Assembly (NCBI RefSeq): GCF_003369915.1
Contig: NW_022881603.1
Span: 46,873,723 to 46,937,722, forward strand
Reading direction: 5' to 3'
DNA length: 64,000 nucleotides
Source: Drosophila miranda
Lineage: Eukaryota; Arthropoda; Insecta; Diptera; Drosophilidae
Part shown: positions 21,868 through 32,309 of the stretch, one piece after another
Position numbering within the stretch: the stretch's first letter is position 1
Layout: each line of letters begins with the position of its first letter
Notes under the pieces: model-generated
Database searches by the model: none
What the model saw: only the letters and a program-made list of their open reading frames with translations
What the model was told of the DNA's origin: nothing
Program-made: the position numbers and the translations under genes

Positions 21868-22077
21868 CTAGAGAACATTCTTTAACAGCAGCGTGCATAT
21901 CTCTGTCTTCAGCTCTACTTCCCCTTTTCCTTCAGCTTTTAGGAAACCGGAGTCAGACAGACCAATCATTTCTGTGTGTTTCTCGAACTTTGTGAATAAC
22001 TGTTTCTCACAACACATGTGGCTTGTGGCACCACTATCCAAACACCACATACTCTTTTTCAAATTATCTGCGTCCAA
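21868..22077 (-). pseudogene. Copia aspartic protease segment
   Basis: WCLDSGATSHMC is the DSG protease active site of copia elements. The frame ends at TAG (21870-21868) directly after LLLKNVL, where related elements read VLYVP, so the TAG replaces an expected tyrosine codon. The same TAG is in the fragment at 24189-24476. Confidence 0.93.
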
Positions 22078-22092
22078 AGCATTTAATAGACT

Positions 22093-22527
22093 TCACTGCT
22101 TGTTCTCCACTCTTGCTGCCCTTTCCACATTTGCGCTCTCCTTCTTACACTGAGCCTTCATATGCCCGCGCTCACCACACTTGAAACATATCATTGTATT
22201 GTTTCTCTTCTTTAGCGCTCTGTGCGCGGCCGGCTTATGTACTACGGTATATGCCTTTGCGTATTCCTTTTGATCTTCTGTGTTTCCCTTTCGTTCGCCT
22301 TCTTCCTTCAGTTTTACGCATAGAACATCGAAAGTCGGCAGACTGTCGCGCGTCTCTATGGCGACAACGAAATTTTCGAATTGTTCTGGAAGGCTTGACA
22401 ACAAAACAATTGAGCGCAGTTCACCATTTAGCTCGATTCCTACTGACCCAAGGCCATCAAGAATATCCACGAACTCATTAATGCAGCTTGAAATGCTTTG
22501 CCTTTGGTCCATGCGCTTGCTTAGCAA
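22093..22527 (-). pseudogene. Copia gag, C-terminal part
   Basis: The UBN2-type gag core is followed by the zinc knuckle CFKCGERGHMKAQC (C-x2-C-x4-H-x4-C). Upstream the frame is interrupted by the MITE at 22559-23112. Confidence 0.95.
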
Positions 22528-22558
22528 TTTCTTGTACAGTTGAACCTTTCGTACAGGT

Positions 22559-23112
22559 TAGTGTTGTGTTGCTCATGAGTGAGTGAACAAAAAAGAGTTG
22601 TTCACTTAAGTGAGCAACTGAACATGTTCCTTCCAAGCTGTTCTTTTTTGTTCACTTGTTCTTTGTTGTTCACTTGTTCTTTGTTGTTCACTTGTTCTTT
22701 TTTGCTCACTTGTTCTTTGTTGTTCACTTGTTCATTTTTGTTCACTTGTTCTTTACTCACTTTTTGCGCAATTTTGCTCCTCAAAGGGCATTTTGCGATC
22801 TGTCAGCTGTTGCTCATATTTGCGTTTACTTCACACTTTTTGTATTACCGGCAAAGCTGTTTACTTTTTCAAATATTCTGTATGTCGCTAATTCGAAAGT
22901 ATAGTGAAATTTGGAACCATCTGTGCATGAATAGTGAACAACTGAGTGAGCAAGTCAGCAACTGAGCCAGTGAGCAACATAGCAACTGAGCAAGTGAGTA
23001 ACTAACTGAGCAATCTAAGAGAGCAAGTGAGCAATATGAGTGAGTTGACTCACTTACTAAAAAAGAACAAGTGAACATGTTCACCAAAATGAGCAATGTT
23101 TACCCAACACTA
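22559..23112. mobile_element. hAT-type MITE, 554 bp, inside copia gag
   Basis: The ends are TAGTGTTG and CAACACTA, 8 bp perfect inverted repeats, flanked by an exact 8 bp duplication GTACAGGT (22551-22558 and 23113-23120). An 8 bp duplication with TAGTG-type ends is the signature of hAT transposons. There is no coding capacity. Inside, the left part has a tandem run of GTTCACTTGTTCTTT-like units (about 22644-22760), and the right part has many GAGCAACTGAG/GTGAGCAA units that are their approximate complement. Confidence 0.93.
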
Positions 23113-23401
23113 GTACAGGTCCACTTGGTTGATGAACACTCTTTAATTTGTTCCATGCTTCGGACGACTTACTGCAATTTTTAATGTATCCCAACTGTGA
23201 AGTTTTCACACTCAATGTGATCATGGCCAGTGCCTTTTCATCCTTGGCCTGCCAATTCACACCTTCGGGAACATTCGTTGGTAGCAGGTCACCAGATGCC
23301 ACACTCCACAATTCAGCGTGCACCAACACAGACCGCATTTGAATACACCAGGAGTCATAATTTCCCTCCTCTAATTTGTCTATTTGATACATCCCGCTCA
23401 T
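23113..23401 (-). pseudogene. Copia gag, N-terminal part
   Basis: The start ATG is at 23401 (MSGMYQIDKLEEGNYDSWCI), typical of copia gag (I-x-K-L-x-x-x-N-Y-x-x-W). It is read up to the MITE, where the frame is lost; the rest is at 22093-22527 and upstream to 22558. Confidence 0.93.
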
Positions 23402-23485
23402 TGCTGATTATCGTTTAGTCTCTGAGTCACACCGATGTTAATAGTTCGTAACTAAAACAATCACTTTACTTTTAATTTACAAAAT

Positions 23486-23505
23486 CCGAACCTGGGCCCT
23501 TAACC
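23486..23505 (-). other. Copia primer-binding site
   Basis: Directly inside the 5' LTR the minus strand reads GGTTAAGGGCCCAGG. It resembles the copia primer site, which pairs with an internal stretch of initiator tRNA-Met (half-tRNA priming) and not with a CCA end. Confidence 0.75.
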
Positions 23506-23760
23506 TGTTGGACAGAATTTCGCTGCCGTTGCAAGGGAAGTTCTTGTACCGAAAAGTAAAAACGCAACCATTCATATGTAAGGTTTATTTGTGACTAATA
23601 AATGCTCTGCTCGCAGGCAGATAGAGACCGAACGAAAGGGAGAACAAAAAGGGAGATAAGAGAACGTCGCTTCGTTACGTCTCTCACTCAATCATACGTC
23701 TACATACTCATATGTCTGTCAATACATGCGTGCATTGCTAGAGATGGTCATTCTTCAACA
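23506..23760 (-). repeat. Copia 5' LTR
   Basis: 255 bp; differs from the other LTR at five positions. Followed by the AGTTG target duplication. Confidence 0.95.
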
Positions 23761-23765
23761 AGTTG

Positions 23766-24188
23766 CTGCGTACACCGCAACTCTACATTTATACCCGATA
23801 CTTAGTCTCTCCTCCGGCAGACGCAGCTAATATTAAACGACACGACAAAGAGTACGTGCGAGAGAGATAGAAAATCAGTCTGAGCGTGACGTCGGGCGCT
23901 GCGTAGCCAGTGCAAATTGATTTGTTCTTTTTGGCTATAAAAATTATCTGATCTGATCCACATTCAGCAATCTGATAGATATGGTCGTTATCTATGATTC
24001 TGCGTTTTTAGTTTTCTCGAATCTGCAATATTGTGGATGCAACATATTTTCGTCCTTTGTGTGGGCGGAAGGGGGTGGGGCGAAATTTTGAAACAAACTC
24101 GTCTCGGTCCGATATGTTAGGAGTGTGGATACCAAATTTGGTTGCTCTAGCTTTTATAGTCTCTGAGATCTAGGCGCTAGTGTTTTAC
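23766..24188 (+). mobile_element. DINE-like element, continuation after copia
   Basis: Runs CGTACACCGCAACTCTAC, then CTCTCCTCCGGCAGACGC, GAGCGTGACGTCGGGCGCTG and the GGATGCAACATATTTTCG and GGGGCGAAATTTTGA blocks, in the same order as the full copy at 27014-28107. It ends at the copia fragment. Confidence 0.8.
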
Positions 24189-24476
24189 TCAGCCTTAACC
24201 GCCGCAAAACAGTTGTTTTGTTTTCCTCGAAACATATACAAGTTTCCAACTCTGTTCGCCTTTACAATGCATTCGCCATTTTGGATAACTCGTGCATATT
24301 CTTGTCCAAAAGTGACGAAACATTTATTCTGTACAGCGCTGCTCACCGAGAAATAATTTCCATTCATTTCGGGCAACTAGAGAACATTCTTTAACAGCAG
24401 CGTGCATATCTCTGTCTTCAGCTCTACTTCCCCTTTTCCTTCAGCTTTTAGGAAACCGGAGTCAGACAGACCAATC
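24189..24476 (-). pseudogene. Copia pol fragment inside a DINE-like copy
   Basis: 288 bp matching 21683-21970 of the copia element almost exactly: part of the pre-integrase region (MPEMNGNYFSVSSAVQ) and the end of the protease segment, including the same in-frame TAG. There are no LTRs and no visible target duplication, so it came by recombination or capture, not by normal integration. Confidence 0.92.
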
Positions 24477-24880
24477 AATTTTGAGATATACGTTTTATAG
24501 TGAGATCTAACAGGAGTTCGGATACCAAATTTGGTTACTCTAGCGTTAATAGTCTCTGAGATTTGTGAATATCCCCAGATTTTCGTCCTTTGCGGGGGCG
24601 GAAGGGGTTGTGGCGAAATTTTGAAACAAACTCGTCTCGGTCCGATATGTTAGGAGTGTGGATACCAAATTTGGTTGCTCTAGCTTTTATAGTCTCTGAG
24701 ATCTAGGCGCTAATGTTTTACTCTAAGCAAAGCCACCTATGCTACGTGTGTTAGAGAGAGACAGGGCGAGAAAAAATGAAATTGTTTTCTTGATGCTGGC
24801 TATAATAATAATACGATCCAATTTAGATTCTGCAGTCTTAAAGATATGGTCATTCTCTACGATTCTGCGTTTTTGGTTTG
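24477..24880 (+). mobile_element. DINE-like element, segment between copia fragment and LINE-2
   Basis: Has the blocks seen at 27350-27735: ATATACGTTTTATAGTGAGATC, GGGGGCGGAAGGGG, and a second copy of the TCTCGGTCCGATATGTTAGG block already present at 24100. It is broken at GTTTTTGGTTTG by the LINE-2 insertion and resumes at 26051. Confidence 0.75.
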
Positions 24881-26050
24881 TGGACGTTGACATGCAATGA
24901 CTGCATCTTTCAAGAGGCGATGCAGTTACTGCACCGTCAAGTGGCCCGTGTGACACCAGCAGAAGGCTGTTACGCGCGGATCCCAGGCAAAACGCAGCCC
25001 TCCTCCCGCCCAACCGACCGAGGGGCGCTGCCGCATGACGCGCGGTGCGTAGCCGAACCAAACGCGAACATGCAAGAAAGATAGCTATTAGACTAACATT
25101 CGAGGAAAATTAGTATTAAACTTACTAAGAAACTAAGCATGCAATCAAAGTACAAATACCACTTCAGTTACTAATTAATAGAAAGGTGTGTAAGGATTAA
25201 TAATTTAATAAGAGGAAGAGAATTAGTGGTGGATATAATATGGTAGAGGGAATTATAATCCGAGCATAAGACCCTAAACGGTAGAGGGAGTTTTTGAAGA
25301 GGACTCTTTGAGACCTAAAACAAAGATAGCTAGAAATCCATCTCAGGAGGTTGGGCGGAAACCCTAAAAGGTCAAGTTTATGCGCTAAAAGGGAATGGTT
25401 TACAGAGTCGAATGCTTTACTAAAGTCGGTGTAAATAACATCCGTCTGTAAGTTACATTGAAAGCCTTTAATAATGAAAGAGGTAAACTCTAACAAGTTC
25501 GTGGTGGTTGATCGCCGCCTTATAAATCCATGCTGAGTTGGAGATATAAGTGACTTGCAGAGATGTTGCAAGTGCGGAGTTAAAACCTTCTCAAACATTT
25601 TAGGAATAGCGGATAACTTTGCTATACCTCTATAATTTTTTGCATCAGACTTGCTACCTTTTTTATGGAGAGGAATTATAAGCGATTCCTTCCAGATCGG
25701 GGGGAAGCAAGAAGAATCAATGGATAGGGTGAATAGTTTAAGCAAAGGTCCACACAGAGCCTCGGCGCAGTACCTGAGTACACAACCTGGAACCCCGTCT
25801 GGACCCGGTGAAAACACCGGCTTAACTAGTCGAAGATCATGAAGTAGGGAACATTCATTTAACAAGGGACTGAAAATGCCGTTCGACCTCGGTAAACCGT
25901 ATGGGTACGGATGACCAGAGTAGCATTCCTCAGAATAGGTGGTTTGGAAGAATTGGGCAAAAAGATCGGCAATTGCCTGATCATTATTTGCCGACGTATT
26001 ACAAAATGATAGCGAGGATGGGTGTGCGGACGTTCTACGCTTACTGTTTA
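24881..26050 (-). pseudogene. LINE-2 copy b: RT and 3' end
   Basis: The minus frame 25865-25197 shows GPDGVPGCVLRYCAEALCG, KESLIIPLHKKGSKSDAKNY, KMFEKVLTPHL, STTTNLLEF and TDFSKAFDSVNHSLLAHKL: the fingers and palm of a non-LTR reverse transcriptase. Upstream, to about 26050, is the linker with the LFAQFFQTTYSEE-like motif. After about 25290 it jumps to the 3' UTR, so the YADD box and C-terminus are deleted. The 3' terminus is at 24881, the same as copy a. It is inserted in a DINE-like copy. The clade is uncertain. Confidence 0.85.
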
Positions 26051-26416
26051 CGGTTTTCTCATATCTTTAAAATTGTGGTTGCCACAGATTTTCGTTCTTT
26101 GTGGGGGCGGAAGTCGGCGGGGCGAAGTTTTGAAATATTCTTGTAGCAGCGACATATCACAGAAGTCTGGTTCCAAAACATCGTTGCTCTAGCTCTTATA
26201 GTCTTTGAGCACTAAGCGCTAATAGGGACGGACAGACGGACGGACGGACAGACAGACAGGGCTCAATCGACTCGGCTATTGATGCTGATTAAGAATATAT
26301 GTATATACTTTATGGGGTCGGAAACGATTCCTTCTGGACGTTACCCACATCCACTTTTACCACAAATCTAAAATACCCCAATACTCATTTTGAGTATCGG
26401 GTATAATAAAACTCTC
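26051..26416 (+). mobile_element. DINE-like element, right end
   Basis: Resumes at TTTTCTCATATCTTTAAAATTG, then the GACGGACAGACGGACGG microsatellite, TATATACTTTATGGGGTCGG, and the terminus GAGTATCGGGTATAA. It completes the copy that began at 18657. Confidence 0.8.
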
Positions 26417-27013
26417 GTTTGACTGATTGAGCAGAACTTGTTTATCAAAAAACGCTCATGCATAAACTCTGTGCGTTGACGGATACTTGCTGAAGCACAT
26501 ACGATCGGTGCTCCACTCAAACTTTACATATCTTGAGGTGTCGGTGGCTTCGGCATCGCACTGATTTAACTCGTATGATTTTGTTGATGAGCGGTCGGCA
26601 CGAAACTGTTCTTGATTGCGTTTGTGTGCGTAAAACTTGAATGTGACTTTTTGCCGTCTCTGATGTTTATGGCGCTTCGTATGTTGATATTAACTTAATG
26701 GGTTCAGAGTTGCCTCCTTGAAAACCAATCACGATTTTACTTTGGGAAAAAATTTTGCTCTCTTTTCATTAAAGTCTTTCTAAAAACAGACCTTACTTTT
26801 AGACTGTGGCACATGGTAACTGATGTACGCATCTTAAACCAGATGCTAGGTAGCCATCTGGAAAATTTTGATTAACTTTGCGCCTTATGTTAATAATACA
26901 TACATATAATATTTATAATAATCAATAATCATAAGCTAGCCTTCCTGATTTAAGTAAGTTAGTTTTCGATAGTTTTAGTCTGATCATTTAAACATTATGA
27001 GAGAATGTAACTA
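26417..27013. other. Unassigned stretch
   Basis: About 600 bp between two DINE-like copies with no recognisable domain or RNA gene. A poly(A)-like AATAATACATAC region lies near 26890. It could be an old LTR or single-copy DNA. Confidence 0.4.
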
Positions 27014-28107
27014 AAAACGAGGGGGAACGTTGTGAGTTGCTGAGGACACCGCAACTCTACGGTTATACCCGATACTAAGTCAGTATGGCTCTCCTCCGGC
27101 AGACGCCGCTAATATTAAACGAGACAGAAAATCAGTCTGAGCGTGACGTCGGGCGCTGCGTAGCCACTGCAAATTGATTTGTTCCTATTGGCTATAAAAA
27201 TGATCCGATCTGATCCAGATTCAGCAGTCTGATAGATATGGTCATTATCTATGATTCTGCGTTTTTAGTTTTCTCGAATGTGCAATATTGTGGCTGCAAC
27301 AGATTTTCGTCCTTTGTGTGGGCGGAAGGGGGTGGGGCGAAATTTTGAGATACACGTTTTATAGTAAGATCTAACAGAAGTGCGGATACCAAATTTGGTT
27401 ACTCTAGCCTTAATAGTCTCTGAGATTTTTGAATATCCCCAGATTTTCGTCCTTTGCGGGGGCGGAAGGGGGTGTGGCGAAATTTTGAAACAAACTCGTC
27501 TCGGTCCGATATATTAGGAGTGTGGATACCAAATTTGGTTGCTCTAGCTTTTGTAGTCTCTGAGATCTAGGCGCTAATGTTTTACTCTAAGCAAAGCCGC
27601 CTATGCTACGTGTGTGTTAGAGAGAGACAGGGCGAGAAAAAATGAAATTGTTTTCTTGATGCTGGCTATAATAATAATACGATCCAATTCAGATTCTGCA
27701 GTCTTAAAGATATGGTCATTCTCTACAATTCTACGTTTTTGGTTTGCTCATATCTTTAAAATTGTGGATGCCACAGATTTTCGTCCTTTGTGGGGGCGGA
27801 AGAGGCCGGGGCGAAGTTTTGAAATATTTTTGTAGCAGTGACATATCACAGAAGTCTGGATCCAAAACATTGTTGCTCTAGCTCTTATAGTCTTTGAGCA
27901 CTAGGCGCTGAAGGGGACGGACAGACGGACAGACGGACGGACGGACAGACGGACAGACAGACATGGCTCAATCGACTCGGCTATTGATGCTGATCAAGAA
28001 TATATATACTTTATGGGGTCGGAAACGATTCCTTTTGGACGTTAGACACATCCACTTTTACCACAAATCCAATATACCCCAATACTCATTTTGAGTATCG
28101 GGTATAA
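27014..28107 (+). mobile_element. DINE-1/mini-me-like element, full length (1,094 bp)
   Basis: It runs from the AACGAGGGGGAACGTTGTG terminus to CATTTTGAGTATCGGGTATAA. The inner order is: a GTTGCTGAGGACACCGCAAC hairpin, the CTCCTCCGGCAGACGCC block, several GATTTTCGTCC/GGGGCGGAAG blocks, a GACGGACAGACGGAC microsatellite (27915-27963), and TATATATACTTTATGGGG. The element is non-coding and non-autonomous and is the reference copy for the fragments in this window. The name DINE-1/SGM/ISY is my assignment from the microsatellite layout. Confidence 0.8.
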
Positions 28108-28240
28108 AAAGTTAGGATCAATCGACTATGGCTGCTTACGTATTATATATATAGTTAAATATCCGCAACTCGATTTTAAGTTTTTTAAAAAAGACTTTTA
28201 TTTTACAACTTAAATATCTTTATGTCACAAGATTTAAATG

Positions 28241-28747
28241 AATTCCCCGACTTGACTTTGGGTCTGCTTGTCTCAAACGGAACTGATCTCTCTGCTGCTG
28301 GCTAGTTTCCATGAGCCCTTCTCTTGGAACTCCCGACTATGGCTTCGGGCGTTGCTTTCCTCGGCTGCATCTTCGTGTCGGTGGCGTTCGTGCCTGGATC
28401 GATATTTGGGGATGCGTCGGCTTTGATGAAAGGCATCCACTGCTGACGATCGGTGTTGCATTACATGACGGAGCTAGGAATGTGATACTCCTTGGTTTTA
28501 TGTCTAGCTTTGATTGGTCCTTATGAGTGGCGTGATTCTAAAGAATCGATTTCTCGAGAGTGGCGTGATTCTAACGTTGATGAAACAATGTGGTCCATTG
28601 TTTATATTATGGGGGGCCCTAGCTTGGAGTATGCGAAGAAACAGTTATTGATTCTTGAGTGGGGTCCTGTTACTTGTGTGGATGGGGTGGATGAATTGTA
28701 CATAAACATAATGTGTATGGGATGTGGGGAATTATGGATATGTCACT
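28241..28747 (-). repeat. 17.6/297-like 3' LTR
   Basis: The minus strand starts AGTGACATATCC right after a G-rich polypurine tract (28748-28756), as in Drosophila 17.6, 297 and tom elements, whose LTRs begin AGTGACATA. An AATT end at 28241 gives 507 bp, close to the ~512 bp I recall for 17.6. The far end is inferred. Short frames over this DNA are not genes. Confidence 0.65.
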
Positions 28748-28774
28748 CCCCCAACGTTTGTTATTAGCCTGTCC

Positions 28775-29981
28775 CTAGTCGATTAACCTCGGGTAGAGTG
28801 ACGGGGTGTCAAGTGCGGTGGCTGAGGTTGTTTCCTCTTCTGCTTCTATTATGGGTTTAATACATTTAACCGAGACTCTTTTAAAAGTTTTCTTACATTT
28901 AACAGCTACATAACTTAGTAGTACTAATATAATTATGACAAATGAAATTAGTAGACTTATTTGTAATAGGTTACTATATTTGGTGTATTGCATAATTATT
29001 TCATTAGTTTGGACATACGACAGTGGTTTTATTTTAGTTATGTTGTTGTTGACATAAACGTTCTGCGCAAAATCTAACATTGTGTTTGATATTGTAAATT
29101 CATATAATTGGATTGAACAGTTGTAGATTTTTATAATGGTATTTCCTTCCGCTATGATTTCTTGGTTTACACAATTCTGGTTTAGCGTTGTTTTTGGAAG
29201 ATTCCATGTGATTAGTATATTGGGTTCTATAAAGTTTATTTGAAAGTTTTGAAAAGTATTGGAATATGGACATTTAGTGGAAATTTGCATTAAAATTCCT
29301 TTTATACAATTGTCATTGGTTTTCAATCTAGTTTCTTTAACAAATACTTCTTCATTTTTTATGTAGTACTTGTCATATGTCATATAGATTTTATAGATTG
29401 GTACTTTTGTAATGTCTTTGGGAGTGTTGGAAATTATTAAAATTTCGTTAGTATCGGTTTTTAGCCATGTGGAGGTTTTTATATTTAGTATTTTCTCAGA
29501 ATTTATTTGTTCCAGGTAGTCTTGTTTTAATAATTTTGGATTAAATATACCGAGCTTGGTTAATTGCATACCTAGTTCTATATCTTCGATATATTCTGTT
29601 AAATATTGTAGATTGAATATCAAAATTTCTATTTGTTGATTCCTGTCTTTTTCTTCATTTAGTTTGTTTATGACGTTTATTCTGCTATTTACTGCATCTA
29701 TTACTAAATTTAGTTCATTCATTTGAATGCTGTGGCTGGCTAAATTTTCTATTTTTTGTTCCAAATCGACTTTATCTTCCTGATCTAGTGTTGCAAAGAG
29801 ATATTTGTAGGCTGTTCCTACTATATTGATTAGGCCTCTTTTATTTCTTTTGGTTATTTTTTGCCCGTTCATTTCTCTTTGCAATTTGTCTACTAGATAT
29901 TTTATTTGGATTATGTCCTGGAATTTAGTGGCTTGCAATAACAAATTTTGGTATAGTTCTTCAGTTTTAGTTACATTAACA
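28775..29981 (-). pseudogene. env: Errantivirus-type (17.6/297-like) env, N-terminus missing
   Basis: Insect endogenous-retrovirus envelope glycoprotein, related to the F proteins of baculoviruses. The open frame from 29944 has 389 codons and continues open upstream to the LINE junction. Near residue 34 is a basic furin-like site (KRNKR) followed by a glycine- and isoleucine-rich fusion-peptide-like stretch (GLINIVGTAYKYL). A long coiled region and a cysteine-containing ectodomain follow, then a membrane segment near residues 325-345, then a short basic and acidic tail. The signal peptide and most of the surface domain are absent because a LOA LINE joins at 29982. No gag or pol of this element was found. 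Confidence 0.85.
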
Positions 29982-30004
29982 GTTAGGTTAGGTTAGGTTA
30001 GGTT
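29982..30004 (-). repeat. TTAGG-type LINE tail
   Basis: On the plus strand TTAGG occurs four times in tandem, then TTGAGGCGGC. The related copy at 41604-46468 ends CTCAACCTAACGTAACC, so this is the LINE's own short 3' repeat tail. Confidence 0.85.
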
Positions 30005-30106
30005 GAGGCGGCTGCCGGGCTCGCTCGGAGCCCGTCACACTTAGGCCGGTTTCGGCCCGCTGTGATACCGCATAGGATCATCCTTCCTGCGTGGTGTGAC
30101 TTCCTG

Positions 30107-32300
30107 TCAGCAATTATCCCATCCAGATGCTCTCACAAAGTTCGCTATCCTCCTTGGACATAGTTTGGACATCTCTGAGATGTCGTGTAGAAAGGCTGAG
30201 CCCAGGTGCTGTAGCCTTCTTCTGCTGAGAGCTGGGCAGGAGCAGAACAGATGTTCCACTGTCTCCTCCTCTTCCTCGTCTCTACAGCTGCGACAAAAAT
30301 CGTTATGTGGGGCCCCCAGCCTTTTAGCGTGGGTGCCTATTAGCCAGTGTCCCGTGAGGGAACGTATGACTACGCTGCACCTTTTCCTGCTTAACTTGAG
30401 GAGCTCGGAGGTGCGCTTCATGTCCATGGTCGGCCATGTTTGCCGAGTTGTGCGACATCGTGGCACTATTTGCCACATATCGTTTGTTAGTCGATTGTAT
30501 TGCTCTTTTATAATGAGCTTACAGGTGGCCATTGGCATACAGATATCCTCCTTGTCTTGGAGAAGGGGGATTGTAGTGCCGGATCTGGCCAGCTCGTCCG
30601 CTATACAGTTGCCCTCGATGTCCCGGTGGCCCGGGACCCAAATCAGGCTAATAGCAAATTGCTGAGCCATCTTGTGCAGAGATTTGCGGCAGTCTGCCAA
30701 GGTGGCCGAGCTCGAGGAAATCGCACTTAGCGATTTGATCGCAGCCTGGCTGTCGCTATAAATGTTTAGCTTGGTTGCCGTAATGGCAGCCGCTTGTAGG
30801 CAGTCTAGAGCCTCCCTGATTGCTATGACTTCCGCTTGAAAGACACTGCAATGATCTGGGAGCCTGGAGGAATGCCTTATGTTTAGCTGTTCAGAGTAGA
30901 TTCCCCCTCCGACTCTGCCGTCCAGCTTTGATCCATCTGTGAAGATGTTAATGGCCCCATCTGGGCCTGGGAGTCCCTCGAGCCATTCGTCTCTGTGAGG
31001 GATGATTGTGTCGAAGGGAGTGTCTGTGTACTCTCTTGGAACTTTGTAGTCTGTTTTTGAGGGGACGGTACTGCTATTATTTAATATGGCTGAGTGACCT
31101 ATGCACTGTGTCACCCATTGATCTGAGTCTCTTAGACGTACTGCTGCTGCTTCTGCCCGTTCCTTTCCTGAGAGGTCAAGGCTCTGTAGGCATAGGATGG
31201 CATTTAGCGCATCATTTGGGGTGGTGCGAAGAGCTCCGCTGATGCATAGGGCGGCAGTCCGCTGGACTTTGCCCAGTTGCTTGGTGATCGCCCTTTTTGA
31301 TAGGGCCGGCCACCACACCGTAACTCCGTAGAGTAGTAGTGGTCTAACTATAGCTTGATATATCCATTGGACTATGCTTGGGATCATACCCCATCTTAGC
31401 CCAATAGCTTTTTTGCATGTGTAGAGTGCAGTCATTGCCTTCTTCACTCTGTCTTTGACATTCAGGTTCCAGTTAAGCTTATTGTCAATTACCAACCCTA
31501 AGTAACTGGCACTGTCGCTAAAGGAGAGCCTGCATCCTTGTAGTATTGGATGGTTGAGGGGCGGGACCTTGTATTTATTTGTGAATAATACGAGTTCCGT
31601 TTTTGAGGGATTTACTTCCAGACAGCGCGATTCTGTCCAATCCGACAGTTGCGCTAGCTTTGCGGTCATTAAGTCGCACAGTGTTTGTGGGTATTTCCCC
31701 GAGAAGATAATCGCAACGTCGTCCGCATAGGCCACGACTTTGCAGCCCCCCCCACACATAGAATCTTGTTGACTGCTATGTTCCACAGAAGAGGAGACAG
31801 GACACCACCTTGCGGGGTGCCTCTGTTGACATACCTTGACTGGGCGGACGATCCCATCGATGATGTCACCGTCCTGCATGTGAGCAATTGATCGCTCGCA
31901 CCCCCAGGTCAGTCAGGGCTTCTGTAATGGCGCCCGGTACAAGGTTGTTGAAAGCTCTCTCAATATCGAGAAAGGCTATGAGTGAGTACTCTTTGTGATG
32001 CAGAGATTTCTCTACCGCTGAGATCACTTCATGAAGAGCCGTTTCCGTGGATTTTCCTTTCCGGTAGGCATGCTGTACGCCTGACAGCAACTGAGGGTGT
32101 ATAGTTGTCCTCAGTTGCAGCCCGACGAGTCTCTCAAAGGTTTTGAGGAGGAAGGACGATAGGCTGATTGGTCTAAAGTCTTTTTTCAGGCTTTTCCTGC
32201 TTTGGGAATGAAAACTATCTTTGCCTTAAGCCATGTTCGCGGGATTGTACCTACAGCCAGTATCTTCCTGAAGATACCTTGTAGCCAGTTGATGGCCGTA
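30107..32300 (-). pseudogene. LOA ORF2 part: RT, RNase H, CCHC tail
   Basis: RT motifs RGTPQGGVLSPLLWN (about 31835), VVAYADDVAIIFSG and PSKTELVLFTNKY, then the thumb region ending VWWPALSKRA. RNase H: INIFTDGSKLDG, FQAEVIAIREAL, IYSDSQAAIKSL, WVPGHRDIEGNCIADELA, with all acidic residues present. The C-terminal cysteine knuckle is CRSCRDEEEEETVEHLFC. The last 560 codons are open. Frameshifts lie near 31745 and 31870, and fingers sequence upstream to 32300 has further breaks. Confidence 0.92.
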
Positions 32301-32309
32301 TCCCCGGCC

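Larger units (their letters stand above)
18684..23760 (-). mobile_element. Copia (Ty1/copia) retrotransposon, 5,077 bp
   Basis: Identical-length LTRs (255 bp) with TGTTG...CAACA ends bound the element, and AGTTG flanks it on both sides (18679-18683 and 23761-23765). The two LTRs differ at 5 of 255 positions by hand count. Order on the minus strand: LTR, primer site, gag, protease, integrase, RT, RNase H, polypurine tract, LTR, the integrase-before-RT order of copia. The coding region has several lesions and a MITE. Length without the MITE is about 4.5 kb, plus an 8 bp duplication. Confidence 0.96.
29982..32309 (-). mobile_element. LOA-clade LINE copy c, 5' truncated
   Basis: 5'-truncated copy from the RT fingers (AINWLQGIF, 32309) to a 3' end with a (TTAGG)n-like tail at 29982-30004. 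RNase H after RT places it in the LOA (or I) group; sequence style and ORF1 of its relatives favour LOA (Bilbo/TRIM/Baggins-like). It joins 17.6-like env on one side and BEL pol on the other, and I see no target duplication. Confidence 0.85.

Noticed and set aside
22602-22784. KEQVNKKEQ-type repeat protein on the minus strand
   Set aside because: It is the translation of the MITE's internal short repeats; the frame has no start context and lies in a non-coding element.
28273-28767. Small genes at 28273-28767
   Set aside because: They lie in the putative 17.6-like LTR and show no domain.
29982-30004. TTAGG repeats as a telomere or interstitial telomere
   Set aside because: Only about four units, located at a LINE 3' end, and a related tail occurs at the end of copy d. 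Drosophila lacks TTAGG telomeres.
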